Shown here: piece by piece, positions 10,720 to 18,256 of the stretch | How positions within the stretch are numbered: position 1 is the first letter of the stretch | Layout of the letters: every line of letters starts with the position of its first letter | Source: Streptomyces cyaneochromogenes | GTDB lineage: Bacteria; Actinomycetota; Actinomycetes; Streptomycetales; Streptomycetaceae | DNA: 64,000 nucleotides | Direction: 5' to 3' | NCBI RefSeq assembly: GCF_003963535.1 | Contig: NZ_CP034539.1 | Span: 7,130,001-7,194,000 of the forward strand | Position numbers and translations under genes: made by a program | Notes under the pieces: generated by a model | What the model saw: only the letters and a program-made list of their open reading frames with translations | Databases searched by the model: none | What the model was told of the DNA's origin: nothing

Positions 10720-12115
10720 TAGTGCTTCGTTAGGTCTATGCGTTTGTGCTGATCAAGAGCATGTTGGAAGTGTGGACACGCATGAAGTGAACCGATTACG
10801 GGCCGCGTTGGCGCTGTTCGTGGCCGATGTGTTCGCCTCGGTGCCGCGCAAGGATCAGCGGGCCAAGGGCGAGTGCTATCTGCGGGGGTTGATGCTGGAC
10901 GGCCGGCGCAAGTCGATCCAGCCGATGGCCCAGCGGCTGCCGGACGGGAACATGCAGGCCCTGCAGCAGTTCGTCAACCAGTCGCCATGGCAGTGGACGC
11001 CGGTGCGGCGGCGGATCGCCGAGCGGCTGGTCGAGGTGGTCAAGCCCGATGTGTGGGTCATCGACGACGTGTCGTTTCCCAAGTACGGGCGGGCCTCGGT
11101 CGGGGTAGCCCGGCAGTACTGCGGAGCGTTGGGCAAACGGGCCAACTGCCAGGTCGCCGTCAGCGTGCACGCCGCCACCGACACCGCCTCCTGCCCGCTG
11201 GAGTGGGAGCTGTTCCTGCCCGAGGAATGGGCCCACGACCTCCCGCGGCGCACGGCTGCGGGCGTGCCCGACGAGATCGGGCATGTGACCAAGCCGCGTC
11301 TGGCGTTGGGGCTGCTGGAGAGGCTGGCGGACTGGCTGCCGTCGGTGCCGGTGCTCGTGGCCGATGCCGGCTACGGCCGCAGCGTCGCCTTCCGCCTGGC
11401 CCTGGAGGAACGCGGCTGGTCCTACATCATGGCCGTCGAGCCCAAGGAGATCGCCCGCCCGGCCAATGCCATCCCATATCTGCCGCCCTACCAGGGCCTG
11501 GGCCCGCCCACACTGCCCCGCTATCGCGAACCGGCCCGCCCCCTGCACCAGCTCATCGATGCGCACGCCCGCTTCGAAACCGTCACCTGGCGCCAAGGCA
11601 GCAAAGGAACGATGACCTCACGCTTTGCGGTGCTTGAGGTGCGGCCCTCGGGCAAGGAAGCTACCCGCACCGCGCAGGAACAGGCCGGTGGACGCGGCCG
11701 GTGGGACGGGGTGCTGCCGCTGCGGACGCTGCTGGTGGAACAGCCCGAAGACGCCGACGCACCCACCGGCTACTGGATGAGCAACCTGCCCGCCACCACC
11801 CCCATCGCCGACCTGGTGCGCTTTGCGAAGATGCGCTGGCGTATCGAGCACGATTACCGCGAGCTCAAGCACGGGCTGGGCCTGGACCATTTCGAGGGCC
11901 GCACCTGGCGCGGCTGGCACCACCACGTCACCCTCGTCACCGCCGCCCAGGCCTTCCTCACCCTGCGGCGTTACGACCCAAAAGCCCGCACGACAGCCTG
12001 AGTCTCTACCAGGTCCTCGACGCGTTGCAGGACCTGCTGCGCTGCTGGGACGGTACCTGCACCACCTGCGGCCGCCCCCTCACCCCAAGCAGAACCAGAA
12101 CCTAACGAAGCACTA
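10720..12115 (+). mobile_element. Complete IS701-family insertion sequence, 1396 bp
   Basis: Perfect 16-bp terminal inverted repeats, TAGTGCTTCGTTAGGT at 10720-10735 and its complement at 12100-12115, bound one transposase gene. CTAG lies on both sides (10716-10719 and 12116-12119). IS701-family elements make 4-bp YTAR duplications, and CTAG fits. The left CTAG is shared with the right boundary of the 182-bp MITE. The right CTAG supplies the TAG stop codon of the neighbouring isochorismatase-like gene, so that gene stays intact. Confidence 0.92.
10772..12001 (+). CDS. IS701-family DDE transposase (possible -1 frameshift product to 12105)
   Basis: A 409-residue transposase in frame 0. Candidate catalytic residues are the Asp of WVIDDVSFPKYG (about 91), the Asp of VLVADAGYGRS, and the Glu of RWRIEHDYRELKHG near the C-terminus. 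The GTG at 10772 is chosen as the first good start inside the left repeat. Codon 9 is TTA, so expression may depend on bldA. Frame 0 ends TTA-stop early at ARTTA. The -1 frame continues for about 40 codons to 12105 (SLSLYQVLDALQDLL ... CTTCGRPLTP), which looks like the normal C-terminus of the family. C-CCA-AAA at 11977-11983 is a slippery heptamer in the right phase for that shift. Confidence 0.9.
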   Translation: MDTHEVNRLRAALALFVADVFASVPRKDQRAKGECYLRGLMLDGRRKSIQPMAQRLPDGNMQALQQFVNQSPWQWTPVRRRIAERLVEVVKPDVWVIDDVSFPKYGRASVGVARQYCGALGKRANCQVAVSVHAATDTASCPLEWELFLPEEWAHDLPRRTAAGVPDEIGHVTKPRLALGLLERLADWLPSVPVLVADAGYGRSVAFRLALEERGWSYIMAVEPKEIARPANAIPYLPPYQGLGPPTLPRYREPARPLHQLIDAHARFETVTWRQGSKGTMTSRFAVLEVRPSGKEATRTAQEQAGGRGRWDGVLPLRTLLVEQPEDADAPTGYWMSNLPATTPIADLVRFAKMRWRIEHDYRELKHGLGLDHFEGRTWRGWHHHVTLVTAAQAFLTLRRYDPKARTTA

Positions 12116-12844
12116 CTAGGTCAGCGCGGTGTGGGAGGGAACGACGACGCCGTACAGGTCGGCGATCGTCGCCAGCGCGCTTTGGTGGATCTGGGCGGCG
12201 GACACTCCGCCGCCCACCGACGGCAGCGGCCGGGTGGCGCAGGCGTCGGCGACCACGGTGGGCTTGTTCCCGCGCAGGAACGCGCCCTCCGCGGTGAACG
12301 TCACGCACATGTGCGTCATGAACCCGGCGATGACCAGGTTCTTGTTGCCCGCCCGGTCGACGAGGTCACCGAGTTCGGTGTCGACGAAGGCGTTGGGGGC
12401 CTTCTTCACCACGGTCCGCTCGCCCTTGGCGGGCTTGACCTTGTCGTGGATGCGGCCGATCGGCCGGCGGACGTCGTACGGGGTGTTCTCCCCGCCGTCG
12501 TTGACGATGTGGATGACCGTCCCGCCCGCCTCGCGGGCCGCGCCCAGCAGTTCGGCCGCGGCGTCCAGGGCGGGCCGCCAGCCGTCGAGTTCCATCACAC
12601 CGCGGGTGTAGGTGTTCTGGTAGTCCACCATGATCAAGGTGGCGGAGGCGAGCGAAGCCGGCTTGTCGGCCAGGCCGTTGAGCTTGCGCAGCGTCGTCGT
12701 ACCCGACGTGTCCGCCTCCGCCGCCTGCGCGGGGGAGTCGCCCAGCCGGGTGGCGCCGAACACCGCGGCCCCGCCGACGACGGCCGCACCGCCGACCTTC
12801 AGGAACCCACGGCGGGACGTGCCGCCCCGCTCCTGCTCCGCCAT
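12116..12844 (-). CDS. Tat-exported isochorismatase-like cysteine hydrolase
   Basis: A 242-residue protein. It starts with a textbook Tat signal (SRRGFLKVGG, about residues 10-19), then an isochorismatase-fold domain. The putative triad is Asp of IMVDYQNTY, Lys in the KKAPNAFVDTEL segment and Cys of GFMTHMCVTF. The family hydrolyses amides or vinyl ethers (nicotinamidase, N-carbamoylsarcosine amidase, isochorismatase); substrate is unknown. It starts one base after its cytosolic paralogue stops, so the two are cotranscribed and probably coupled. Its TAG stop lies within the CTAG target of the adjacent IS. Confidence 0.85.
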   Translation of the reverse strand: MAEQERGGTSRRGFLKVGGAAVVGGAAVFGATRLGDSPAQAAEADTSGTTTLRKLNGLADKPASLASATLIMVDYQNTYTRGVMELDGWRPALDAAAELLGAAREAGGTVIHIVNDGGENTPYDVRRPIGRIHDKVKPAKGERTVVKKAPNAFVDTELGDLVDRAGNKNLVIAGFMTHMCVTFTAEGAFLRGNKPTVVADACATRPLPSVGGGVSAAQIHQSALATIADLYGVVVPSHTALT

Positions 12845-12845
12845 G

Positions 12846-13424
12846 TCAGGCCAGCTCCTTCCCGGACGCGACGACGACGCCGTACGCGTCGGCGATGGCC
12901 GCCAGCCCGCTGCGGTGCAGTTCGTCGGCGGAGACGTTCACGATCGACCGGGTGGCACACGCGTCCGCCGGGACGGTGGGCCGGTTGCCGCGCAGGGCCG
13001 CCGACGCCGACGTGTACGCGATGCACATGTGGGTCATGAACCCGGCGACGATCACGTTCTCGTTCCCGGCCTCGTCCACGAGCTTGCCGAGGTCGGTCCC
13101 GTGGAAGGCGTCCGGGGCCTGCTTGACGACCACGGGCTCGCCGTCGATCGGTGCCACGCGGGGGTGGATCTCGCCGATCTCCGCGCGGATGTCGTACGGC
13201 GACCCCTCGCCGCCGTCGTGCTGGACATGGATGACCTCGGCTCCGGCCGCGCGGGCACGGGACAGCAGATCCGACGCCGCTTCCAGGGCGGGCTTCCAGC
13301 CGTCGAGTTCCATCACACCGCGGGTGTAGGTGTTCTGGTAGTCGACGAGGATCAGCGTCGAGGACGCGAGGGCCGCGGGGGTTTTGTCGGCACCGCCGAG
13401 TGCGCGCAGCGTCTTGCTTGCCAC
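12846..13424 (-). CDS. Isochorismatase-like cysteine hydrolase (cytosolic paralogue)
   Basis: A 192-residue protein with the same fold as the next gene: ILVDYQNTYTRGVMELDGWK, KQAPDAFHGTDLGKL and GFMTHMCIAYTS supply the Asp-Lys-Cys triad. It lacks a signal peptide. The two proteins share long identical stretches (for example YTRGVMELDGW), so they arose by tandem duplication, one copy then gaining a Tat signal or this one losing it. The start is GTG 13424 with GGAGA 6 bases upstream. It is divergent from a GlxA-type regulator across a palindromic site, so that regulator probably controls the pair. Confidence 0.87.
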   Translation of the reverse strand: MASKTLRALGGADKTPAALASSTLILVDYQNTYTRGVMELDGWKPALEAASDLLSRARAAGAEVIHVQHDGGEGSPYDIRAEIGEIHPRVAPIDGEPVVVKQAPDAFHGTDLGKLVDEAGNENVIVAGFMTHMCIAYTSASAALRGNRPTVPADACATRSIVNVSADELHRSGLAAIADAYGVVVASGKELA

Positions 13425-13459
13425 AGGTCTTCTCCAAGGGTCGGGGGACTCAGCGAGTT

Positions 13460-13478
13460 GTTCAACAAGTTGTTGAAC
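13460..13478. promoter_or_regulatory. 19-bp palindromic operator
   Basis: GTTCAACAA-G-TTGTTGAAC is a perfect 9+1+9 palindrome. It lies 36 bases upstream of the isochorismatase-like operon and about 100 bases upstream of the divergent glxA-type gene. It stands out as AT-rich in this genome. It may bind the divergent AraC-type regulator or another dimeric repressor. Confidence 0.65.
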
Positions 13479-13576
13479 ACGTATGCGACGCTATGGCTCG
13501 CACCGGGCTGTCGGCAATGACGTGCTATTTGCAGAAACCGACACCCGCGACCGCAGGTCAAGCAGGGGGTTAAAAG

Positions 13577-14593
13577 GTGGGGACCGTCAACCGGTTGATC
13601 GTGATCGTGCTGTTCGAGGGCGTCGACCTCCTCGATGTCACCGGCCCGCCGGAGGTGTTCTCCCTCGTCCCGCGCGAGACCGCCGAGCGAGTCGGCTACG
13701 AGGTCGTCCTGGCCGCCGAGACCACGGCGCCGGTGACGACGGCGGCCGGCGTGCGGATCCTGCCCGACACCACGTTCCATGACGTCGCGGAACGGGCGAT
13801 CGACACGCTGCTGGTGCCCGGCTCCGTCGAGGTGGACAGCGAGCGCCGCATCCACCCCATCACCGACCCCGGCACGGTGGCGTGGGTGAAGGCCCTGGCC
13901 ACCCGCACCCGTCGGGTGACGTCGGTGTGCGTCGGCGCGCACATCCTCGCCGCCGCGGGGCTCCTCGACGGCAAGCGCGCCACCACGCACTGGTCGACCG
14001 CGCAGCGGCTCGCCGCCGACCACCCGGCCGTCCGGGTCGACCCCGATCCCATCTTCATCCGTGAGGAGGGCGAGGTCTGGACCGGCGCGGGGATCAGCGC
14101 CTGCCTGGACCTGTCCCTGGCCCTGGTCGCGGAGGACTTCGGCGAGCAGGTCGCGCTGCGCGTCGCCCGCCAGCTCGTGATGTACCTGAAACGGCCCGGC
14201 GGGCAGTCCCAGTTCAGCGTGCCGTTGGAGCGGGTGTCGCCGACCCGGCGCATCGAGGACCTCCGGCATCACATCCTGAACAACATCGGCCGCCGCCTGA
14301 CCGTCCCGGACCTGGCCGCGTACGCGCACGTCAGCGACCGGCAGCTCACCAGGATCTTCAAGACCGAACTCGGCACGACACCGCACGCCTACATCGAATC
14401 GGCCCGGGTCGAGCTGGCCGGCAACCTGCTGGAGACCACCGACGACACGCTCGACCGGGTCGCCTCCGTCTGCGGGTTCGGCACCGTCGACACGCTCATC
14501 AGGGCGTTCCGCCGCCGCCACGCCACGACGCCGAGCGAGTACCGGGCACGGTTCCGCGCCGTGCCGGTCCGGGAGACGTCCGAAGCGGGATGA
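13577..14593 (+). CDS. GlxA-family transcriptional regulator (DJ-1/PfpI + AraC HTH)
   Basis: A 338-residue regulator. Residues about 1-185 form a DJ-1/PfpI-like amidotransferase fold (FEGVDLLDVTGPPEVFSLVP; nucleophile-elbow position VTSVCVGAHILAAAG keeps its Cys). Residues about 230-325 contain two AraC helix-turn-helix motifs (TVPDLAAYAHVSDRQLTRIF and DRVASVCGFGTVDTLIRAF). GlxA relatives control catabolic or nitrogen-related genes. Divergent placement from the isochorismatase-like pair suggests they are its target. GTG 13577 is the start, with a GGTGGGG stretch just upstream as a weak ribosome site. Confidence 0.9.
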   Translation: MGTVNRLIVIVLFEGVDLLDVTGPPEVFSLVPRETAERVGYEVVLAAETTAPVTTAAGVRILPDTTFHDVAERAIDTLLVPGSVEVDSERRIHPITDPGTVAWVKALATRTRRVTSVCVGAHILAAAGLLDGKRATTHWSTAQRLAADHPAVRVDPDPIFIREEGEVWTGAGISACLDLSLALVAEDFGEQVALRVARQLVMYLKRPGGQSQFSVPLERVSPTRRIEDLRHHILNNIGRRLTVPDLAAYAHVSDRQLTRIFKTELGTTPHAYIESARVELAGNLLETTDDTLDRVASVCGFGTVDTLIRAFRRRHATTPSEYRARFRAVPVRETSEAG

Positions 14594-14643
14594 GCAGGGC
14601 GCGTGCGGCACGGTACGGGACGGCACGGGACGACACGGCACGG

Positions 14644-14677
14644 CACGGGCCCGGCGTCCGAGGACGCCGGGCCCGTG
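14644..14677. terminator. Very strong bidirectional terminator hairpin
   Basis: A 16-bp perfect stem (14644-14659 with 14662-14677, sequence core GGGCCCGGCGTCC) between the convergent glxA-type and trypsin genes. It is preceded by degenerate GGCACGG-type repeats. Confidence 0.85.
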
Positions 14678-14692
14678 AAAATGGAGGATCAG

Positions 14693-14755
14693 TCGGATCG
14701 CTCAGATCGCTCAGATCACTCAGATCACTGGGATCAGTCGGATCCGTGGGATCGG
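14693..14755. repeat. Seven-copy 9-bp tandem repeat
   Basis: Units TCGGATCGC, TCAGATCGC, TCAGATCAC, TCAGATCAC, TGGGATCAG, TCGGATCCG, TGGGATCGG share the core GATC at a strict 9-base period. They lie just downstream of the trypsin stop codon, between convergent genes. Confidence 0.85.
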
Positions 14756-14768
14756 CGACGCGGCTCGG

Positions 14769-15551
14769 TCAGAGAGACGACGCGGCCGACGCGATCGCCG
14801 AGGCGAACGTCGAGACCTCGGTGTAGACACCGGGCGCGTTCGGCCGGGCGCAGCCTATGCCCCAGCTGACGATGCCGACCTGGATCCAGGCGTTGCTCGC
14901 GTCGCGGCGGAACATCGGGCCGCCGGAGTCGCCCTGGCAGGTGTCGACGCCGCCGGACGGGAGGCCGGCGCAGATCTCCTCGCTCGCGACGAGCCCGCTG
15001 TAGCCGCTGTAGGAACGGCACTGGGCGTCGCTCATGAACGGCACGTTGGCCTTGAGCATGTAGCGCTGCTGGCTGCCGCCCTCGGTGGCCGCGCCCCAGC
15101 CGGCCACGGTGAAGGTACCGGTGTTGTACTGCGTGGTGGTGGCGATCTTCAGCGTCGGCAGGTTGATGGGCTGGGCGAGCTTGATCAGCGCCCAGTCCTT
15201 GCCGGTGCCGTTGTAGCCGGGGGCCCGGTACACGTACGTGGAACGGACCTGGACCCGGCCGCTGGTGGACTGCAGGTCCACGACGCCGGCGGTCGCGGTG
15301 ATGCTGGTGTTCGGGCCGGTCGAGCCCACACAGTGCGCGGCGGTGAGCACGATCTGCTGGGTGTACAGCGCGCCGCCACAGCCCATGGAGAGCCGGACCA
15401 TGAACGGGAACTCGCCCTGCGTGGCACGGGTTCCGCCGACGACGCGCGAGTCGGCGGCCTGCGCGGCCGAGACGGGCTGAAGGCTGACGATCGCGAGAGC
15501 GGCGGCGCCGAGGACCGCGCATCTCTTGAGGGCGGTGAGGAGCTTCTTCAA
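14769..15551 (-). CDS. Secreted trypsin-like serine protease (SprT-like)
   Basis: A 260-residue preproenzyme of family S1. A signal and short pro-region (residues 1-36) precede the mature N-terminus VVGGTRA. The triad is His73 (TAAHC), Asp119 (KDWALI) and Ser209 (GDSGGP). Asp203, six residues before the serine, occupies the S1 pocket position, predicting cleavage after Arg/Lys. Size and sequence resemble Streptomyces griseus trypsin. It acts outside the cell, typically in mycelial protein turnover. A match to the AdpA consensus lies upstream at 15721-15730, as in the AdpA-controlled sprT gene of S. griseus. Confidence 0.92.
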   Translation of the reverse strand: MKKLLTALKRCAVLGAAALAIVSLQPVSAAQAADSRVVGGTRATQGEFPFMVRLSMGCGGALYTQQIVLTAAHCVGSTGPNTSITATAGVVDLQSTSGRVQVRSTYVYRAPGYNGTGKDWALIKLAQPINLPTLKIATTTQYNTGTFTVAGWGAATEGGSQQRYMLKANVPFMSDAQCRSYSGYSGLVASEEICAGLPSGGVDTCQGDSGGPMFRRDASNAWIQVGIVSWGIGCARPNAPGVYTEVSTFASAIASAASSL

Positions 15552-15612
15552 CGTGATGCCTTCCGTGGGGGGTTGGACATACGAACGTGGAGAGAGCGCT
15601 GAAATGTCGGGG

Positions 15613-15662
15613 GCATGTCAGATAGGAAGAGGACGGGGAGCGTCTTCTGGTTGGTGACATGC
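15613..15662. promoter_or_regulatory. Inverted repeat in the trypsin promoter region
   Basis: GCATGTCA (15613-15620) and TGACATGC (15655-15662) are exact complements 34 bases apart, 60-110 bases upstream of the protease start. They could be paired regulator half-sites. Confidence 0.4.
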
Positions 15663-15720
15663 GCCGGTCAATTCTGTTGCTGGATTATGTGGATCCTGTG
15701 ACTGCCCGGACAAGGGGCCA

Positions 15721-15730
15721 AATCCGGCCA
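15721..15730 (-). promoter_or_regulatory. AdpA-box match upstream of the trypsin gene
   Basis: The minus strand reads TGGCCGGATT, fitting the AdpA consensus TGGCSNGWWY at all positions. It lies about 170 bases upstream of the trypsin start codon. AdpA activation of sprT is known in S. griseus; binding here is inferred. Confidence 0.5.
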
Positions 15731-15759
15731 CGCCCGTTTCAGGACACGGGCTTCCCGGC

Positions 15760-16131
15760 TCAGGACCCGGCCCTCCCGCCCGGCCGCAGCCGCGCGTACC
15801 GTTCCCCGGCGGCATGCCACCAGCCGGGCGGCGAGGGAGAGTTGACGACAGCGGTCGGCTGATCGGGATGCAGCCCGAGCCGCCACAGAGCACCGGCGTC
15901 CACATGGACGGTGATCCACGCACGCCAGTGCCCGTCGACCCCAGGCGCGCACACCCGGTCCCAGCGGACCTCGTCCGCGCCGAACGGCATCCAGTCGATG
16001 CCGCGCTCACGCAGTCAAGCGCGAACGGCGGCCTGGGGCAGGGGAGACCCCTTCTCGATCTCGTACGAGGCGATCGCGACCCGCGCGGAACCGGGTCGGG
16101 ACGTGTGCGTGGAAGTGGACGTGTCGGTCAC
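15760..16131 (-). pseudogene. Small gene interrupted by an in-frame TGA
   Basis: From GTG 16131 one frame runs to a stop at 15760 (about 124 codons) but is broken by TGA at 16015-16017. The two sides read naturally through the stop: SYEIEKGSPLPQAAVRA, stop, then RERGIDWMPFGADEVRWDRV. The distal part (WRAWITVHVDAGALWRLGLH, PPGWWHAAGERYARL) has protein-like composition and codon bias. I do not recognise the family. A short intact version could start at ATG 15990. It is either a recent pseudogene or a sequencing error at the TGA. Confidence 0.45.
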
Positions 16132-16333
16132 ACCGACGAGGATGCCCGAGGGCGACGCCCGTCCGCGCCCCGATTTCGCCGCCACGCCAAGGCCCCGGCG
16201 CCGCGCTCACGTTGACCGTGGCGGTCGCGGACCCACCGCTCGGCGTGGGTGCACCGGGAGCCGTGTAGATCAGGACACCTGGCCCGCCCCCTATAGGCCA
16301 GATCCTGACCTGTAGGCCGCCTACGTTGTCCCC

Positions 16334-16930
16334 ATGACCCCCTCGGACGGCACAGCCCCCCTCGCCTTCGACTCCGCCACCGCCCTCGACGCCTGGCTGA
16401 CCAGCCACCCCGCCCCGCATCCCGGCCTGTGGGTCAAGGTCGCCAAGAAGGGCTCGGGCATCCCGTCCGTCACCGCCGCCGAGGTCAACGACGTGGCCCT
16501 CTGCCACGGCTGGATCACGGGTCAGCGCAAGGGGCTGGACGCCGGGTACTTCCTGCAGCGGATCACCCCGCGACGGCCCGGCAGCCTGTGGTCGATGGTC
16601 AATGTGCGGCGCGTCGAGGAGCTGGCGGACGCCGGGCGGATGCGGCCCGCCGGGCTCGCGGAGGTGGATGCCGCGAAGGCGGACGGCCGGTGGGCGGCGG
16701 CGTACGAGTCGCAGAAGGACGCCGCCGTCCCCGAGGACCTCGCGGCCGCGCTGGAGCGCAACCCCAGGGCCAAGGCCGTCTTCGAGGGGCTCGGCAGGAC
16801 GGAGCAGTACCTCGCCATGCTCGGCATCCTCCGGGCTCGCACCCCGAAGAGCCGGGCGGCCCGACTGAAGGCAGCCGTGGCGAAGCTGGAGAACTCCGTC
16901 ACTCCTCCAGCGCCGCCTTCGCGAGCTTGA
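16334..16930 (+). CDS. YdeI/OmdA-family protein
   Basis: A 198-residue protein of the YdeI/OmpD-associated family. Diagnostic stretches are GLWVKVAKKGSGIPSVTAAE, ALCHGWITGQRKGLD and RITPRRPGSLWSMVNVRRVE. Family members are linked to bacteriocin or peptide tolerance in some bacteria, but the biochemical role is unclear. No Shine-Dalgarno is visible; TACGTT at 16322-16327, just before the ATG, could be a -10 box for a leaderless message. Its 3' end overlaps the convergent amidase gene by 32 bases. Confidence 0.82.
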   Translation: MTPSDGTAPLAFDSATALDAWLTSHPAPHPGLWVKVAKKGSGIPSVTAAEVNDVALCHGWITGQRKGLDAGYFLQRITPRRPGSLWSMVNVRRVEELADAGRMRPAGLAEVDAAKADGRWAAAYESQKDAAVPEDLAAALERNPRAKAVFEGLGRTEQYLAMLGILRARTPKSRAARLKAAVAKLENSVTPPAPPSRA

Positions 16931-17537
16931 TCAGCCGGTCGAAGTCGACGGCTCCGGGATCCCCGTGCGCGTTCTCGGGGACGTGCATGTGCCCGCACAC
17001 CCCTTTGAACCCGTTCCACTTCGCCCCGCTCATCCGCTGACCGCCCTCGTTCCCGTACGACTTCGGGTACGCGGGCCACAGGGTCGGGCCCCGCAGCGGT
17101 ACGTCATGCTCGATGTGCATCCAGGCCAGGAAGCGGGCGACGCCGAGCAGGGCCCACTCGGGGGCCTGAGGCCAGTAGATGTGCGCCTTGCCCGCGTCCT
17201 TCCACTTCGCGTGGGTCTTCGGGTCGCAGGTGCCGACCAGTTCGGCCTGGCAGACGTTCAGTGTGTTGGTCTCGACGCCGCCCAGCTTGTTGCGCAGCGC
17301 GCGAGACGAGACGTCGATGTCGAAGTGCTGGTACCACTTCAGCTTCTTGGCGGCCGGATCCGGCACCGCCGTGAGGTTCGGTGCCAGGGCACCGCCCTGG
17401 TAGTCGGGCAGCGAGCGGCCCTCGGTGGTGTGCAGGACGACGACGTTGACCTCCATCGCCCTGCCGCCGAAGTCGTCCTGGTACCAGCGGTCGCGGCTTG
17501 CTCCCGGATAGCGTTGCGGTCCCGTCTTGTTGGGCAT
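16899..17537 (-). CDS. N-acetylmuramoyl-L-alanine amidase-like protein
   Basis: A 212-residue protein with an amidase_2/PGRP-like fold. The first zinc-ligand histidine is in VVVLHTTEGRSLPDY (about residue 35). The last motif, CGHMHVPENAHGDPG (about 183-197), supplies the second histidine and the catalytic loop. No signal peptide is seen, so export would be non-classical or it acts on intracellular or lysis substrates, as phage endolysins do. ATG 17537 is preferred over 17582 because GGGGGAGG lies about 6 bases upstream. No other phage genes are nearby. Confidence 0.8.
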   Translation of the reverse strand: MPNKTGPQRYPGASRDRWYQDDFGGRAMEVNVVVLHTTEGRSLPDYQGGALAPNLTAVPDPAAKKLKWYQHFDIDVSSRALRNKLGGVETNTLNVCQAELVGTCDPKTHAKWKDAGKAHIYWPQAPEWALLGVARFLAWMHIEHDVPLRGPTLWPAYPKSYGNEGGQRMSGAKWNGFKGVCGHMHVPENAHGDPGAVDFDRLIKLAKAALEE

Positions 17538-17576
17538 TTGCGCCTCCCCCGATGCGGAATCTCTGCCTACACGACC

Positions 17577-17622
17577 GAGCACCCGCCCTCCTGATACGGG
17601 GGAGTGGGGGGCGGGTGTGCTC
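17577..17622 (-). terminator. Terminator after yceI-like gene
   Basis: GAGCACCCGCC (from 17577) pairs with GGCGGGTGTGCTC (to 17622) with a one-base bulge, just downstream of the YceI stop on the minus strand. Confidence 0.6.
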
Positions 17623-17664
17623 AGAGTGGGCGCGGAAGGGGCGCGCGGCGTGGTCGCCGAAGGG

Positions 17665-18219
17665 TCACGCGTTGCGGATCGCCGAGATGTCGAAGTTCAG
17701 CTTGATCTTGTCCGAGATCAGCACGCCACCCGTCTCCAGCGCGGCGTTCCAGGTCAGGCCCCACTCAGAGCGCAGGATCTGCGCCTTGCCCTCGAAGCCG
17801 ACGCGCTCGTTGCCGAACGGGTCCTTCGCGGCGCCGTTGAACTCCAGGTCGATGGTGATCGACTTGGTGGTCCCGAGGATCGTCAGGTCGCCGGTGATGC
17901 GGTAGTCGTCGTCGCCGAGGGCCTCCGCCGAGGTGGACCGGAAGGTCATCGTCGGGAACTCCTCGATCTTGAAGAAGTCCGCGCTCTTCAGGTGGCCGTC
18001 GCGGTCCGCGGAGCCGGTGTCGATGCTGTCCATCTTGACGTCGATGGACGCCGTGGACGCGGACGGTTCGCTGCCGTCCAGGTGCAGCGATCCACTGAAG
18101 TCGAGGAACTTGCCCTTGACGTTGGTGACCATGGCGTGGCGGACGGTGAAGCCGATCGTGGAGTGGGCGGTGTCGATCGTGTAGTCGCCGGTCAGGGTGG
18201 AGAGCTCGGTGTTCGCCAT
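17665..18219 (-). CDS. YceI-family lipid-binding protein
   Basis: A 184-residue protein made of one YceI domain, an eight-stranded barrel that binds polyisoprenoids in known relatives. It has the full set of family stretches: DTAHSTIGFTVRHAMVTNVKG at the N-terminus, SADFFKIEEFPTMTFRS in the middle, and GDLTILGTTKSITIDLEF near the end. No signal peptide is present, so it is cytosolic, as is usual in Streptomyces. ATG 18219 follows AAGGAG about 6 bases upstream. It is divergent from a PL8 gene, and two facing TGATGTTGAATC repeats lie in between. Confidence 0.92.
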   Translation of the reverse strand: MANTELSTLTGDYTIDTAHSTIGFTVRHAMVTNVKGKFLDFSGSLHLDGSEPSASTASIDVKMDSIDTGSADRDGHLKSADFFKIEEFPTMTFRSTSAEALGDDDYRITGDLTILGTTKSITIDLEFNGAAKDPFGNERVGFEGKAQILRSEWGLTWNAALETGGVLISDKIKLNFDISAIRNA

Positions 18220-18256
18220 GACGTGCTCCTTCGAGGGAAGTAAGTGATGCGTGATC

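Noticed and set aside
16899..17537. Prophage remnant suggested by the endolysin-like amidase
   Set aside because: Neighbours are ordinary chromosomal genes with no holin, structural or integrase genes.
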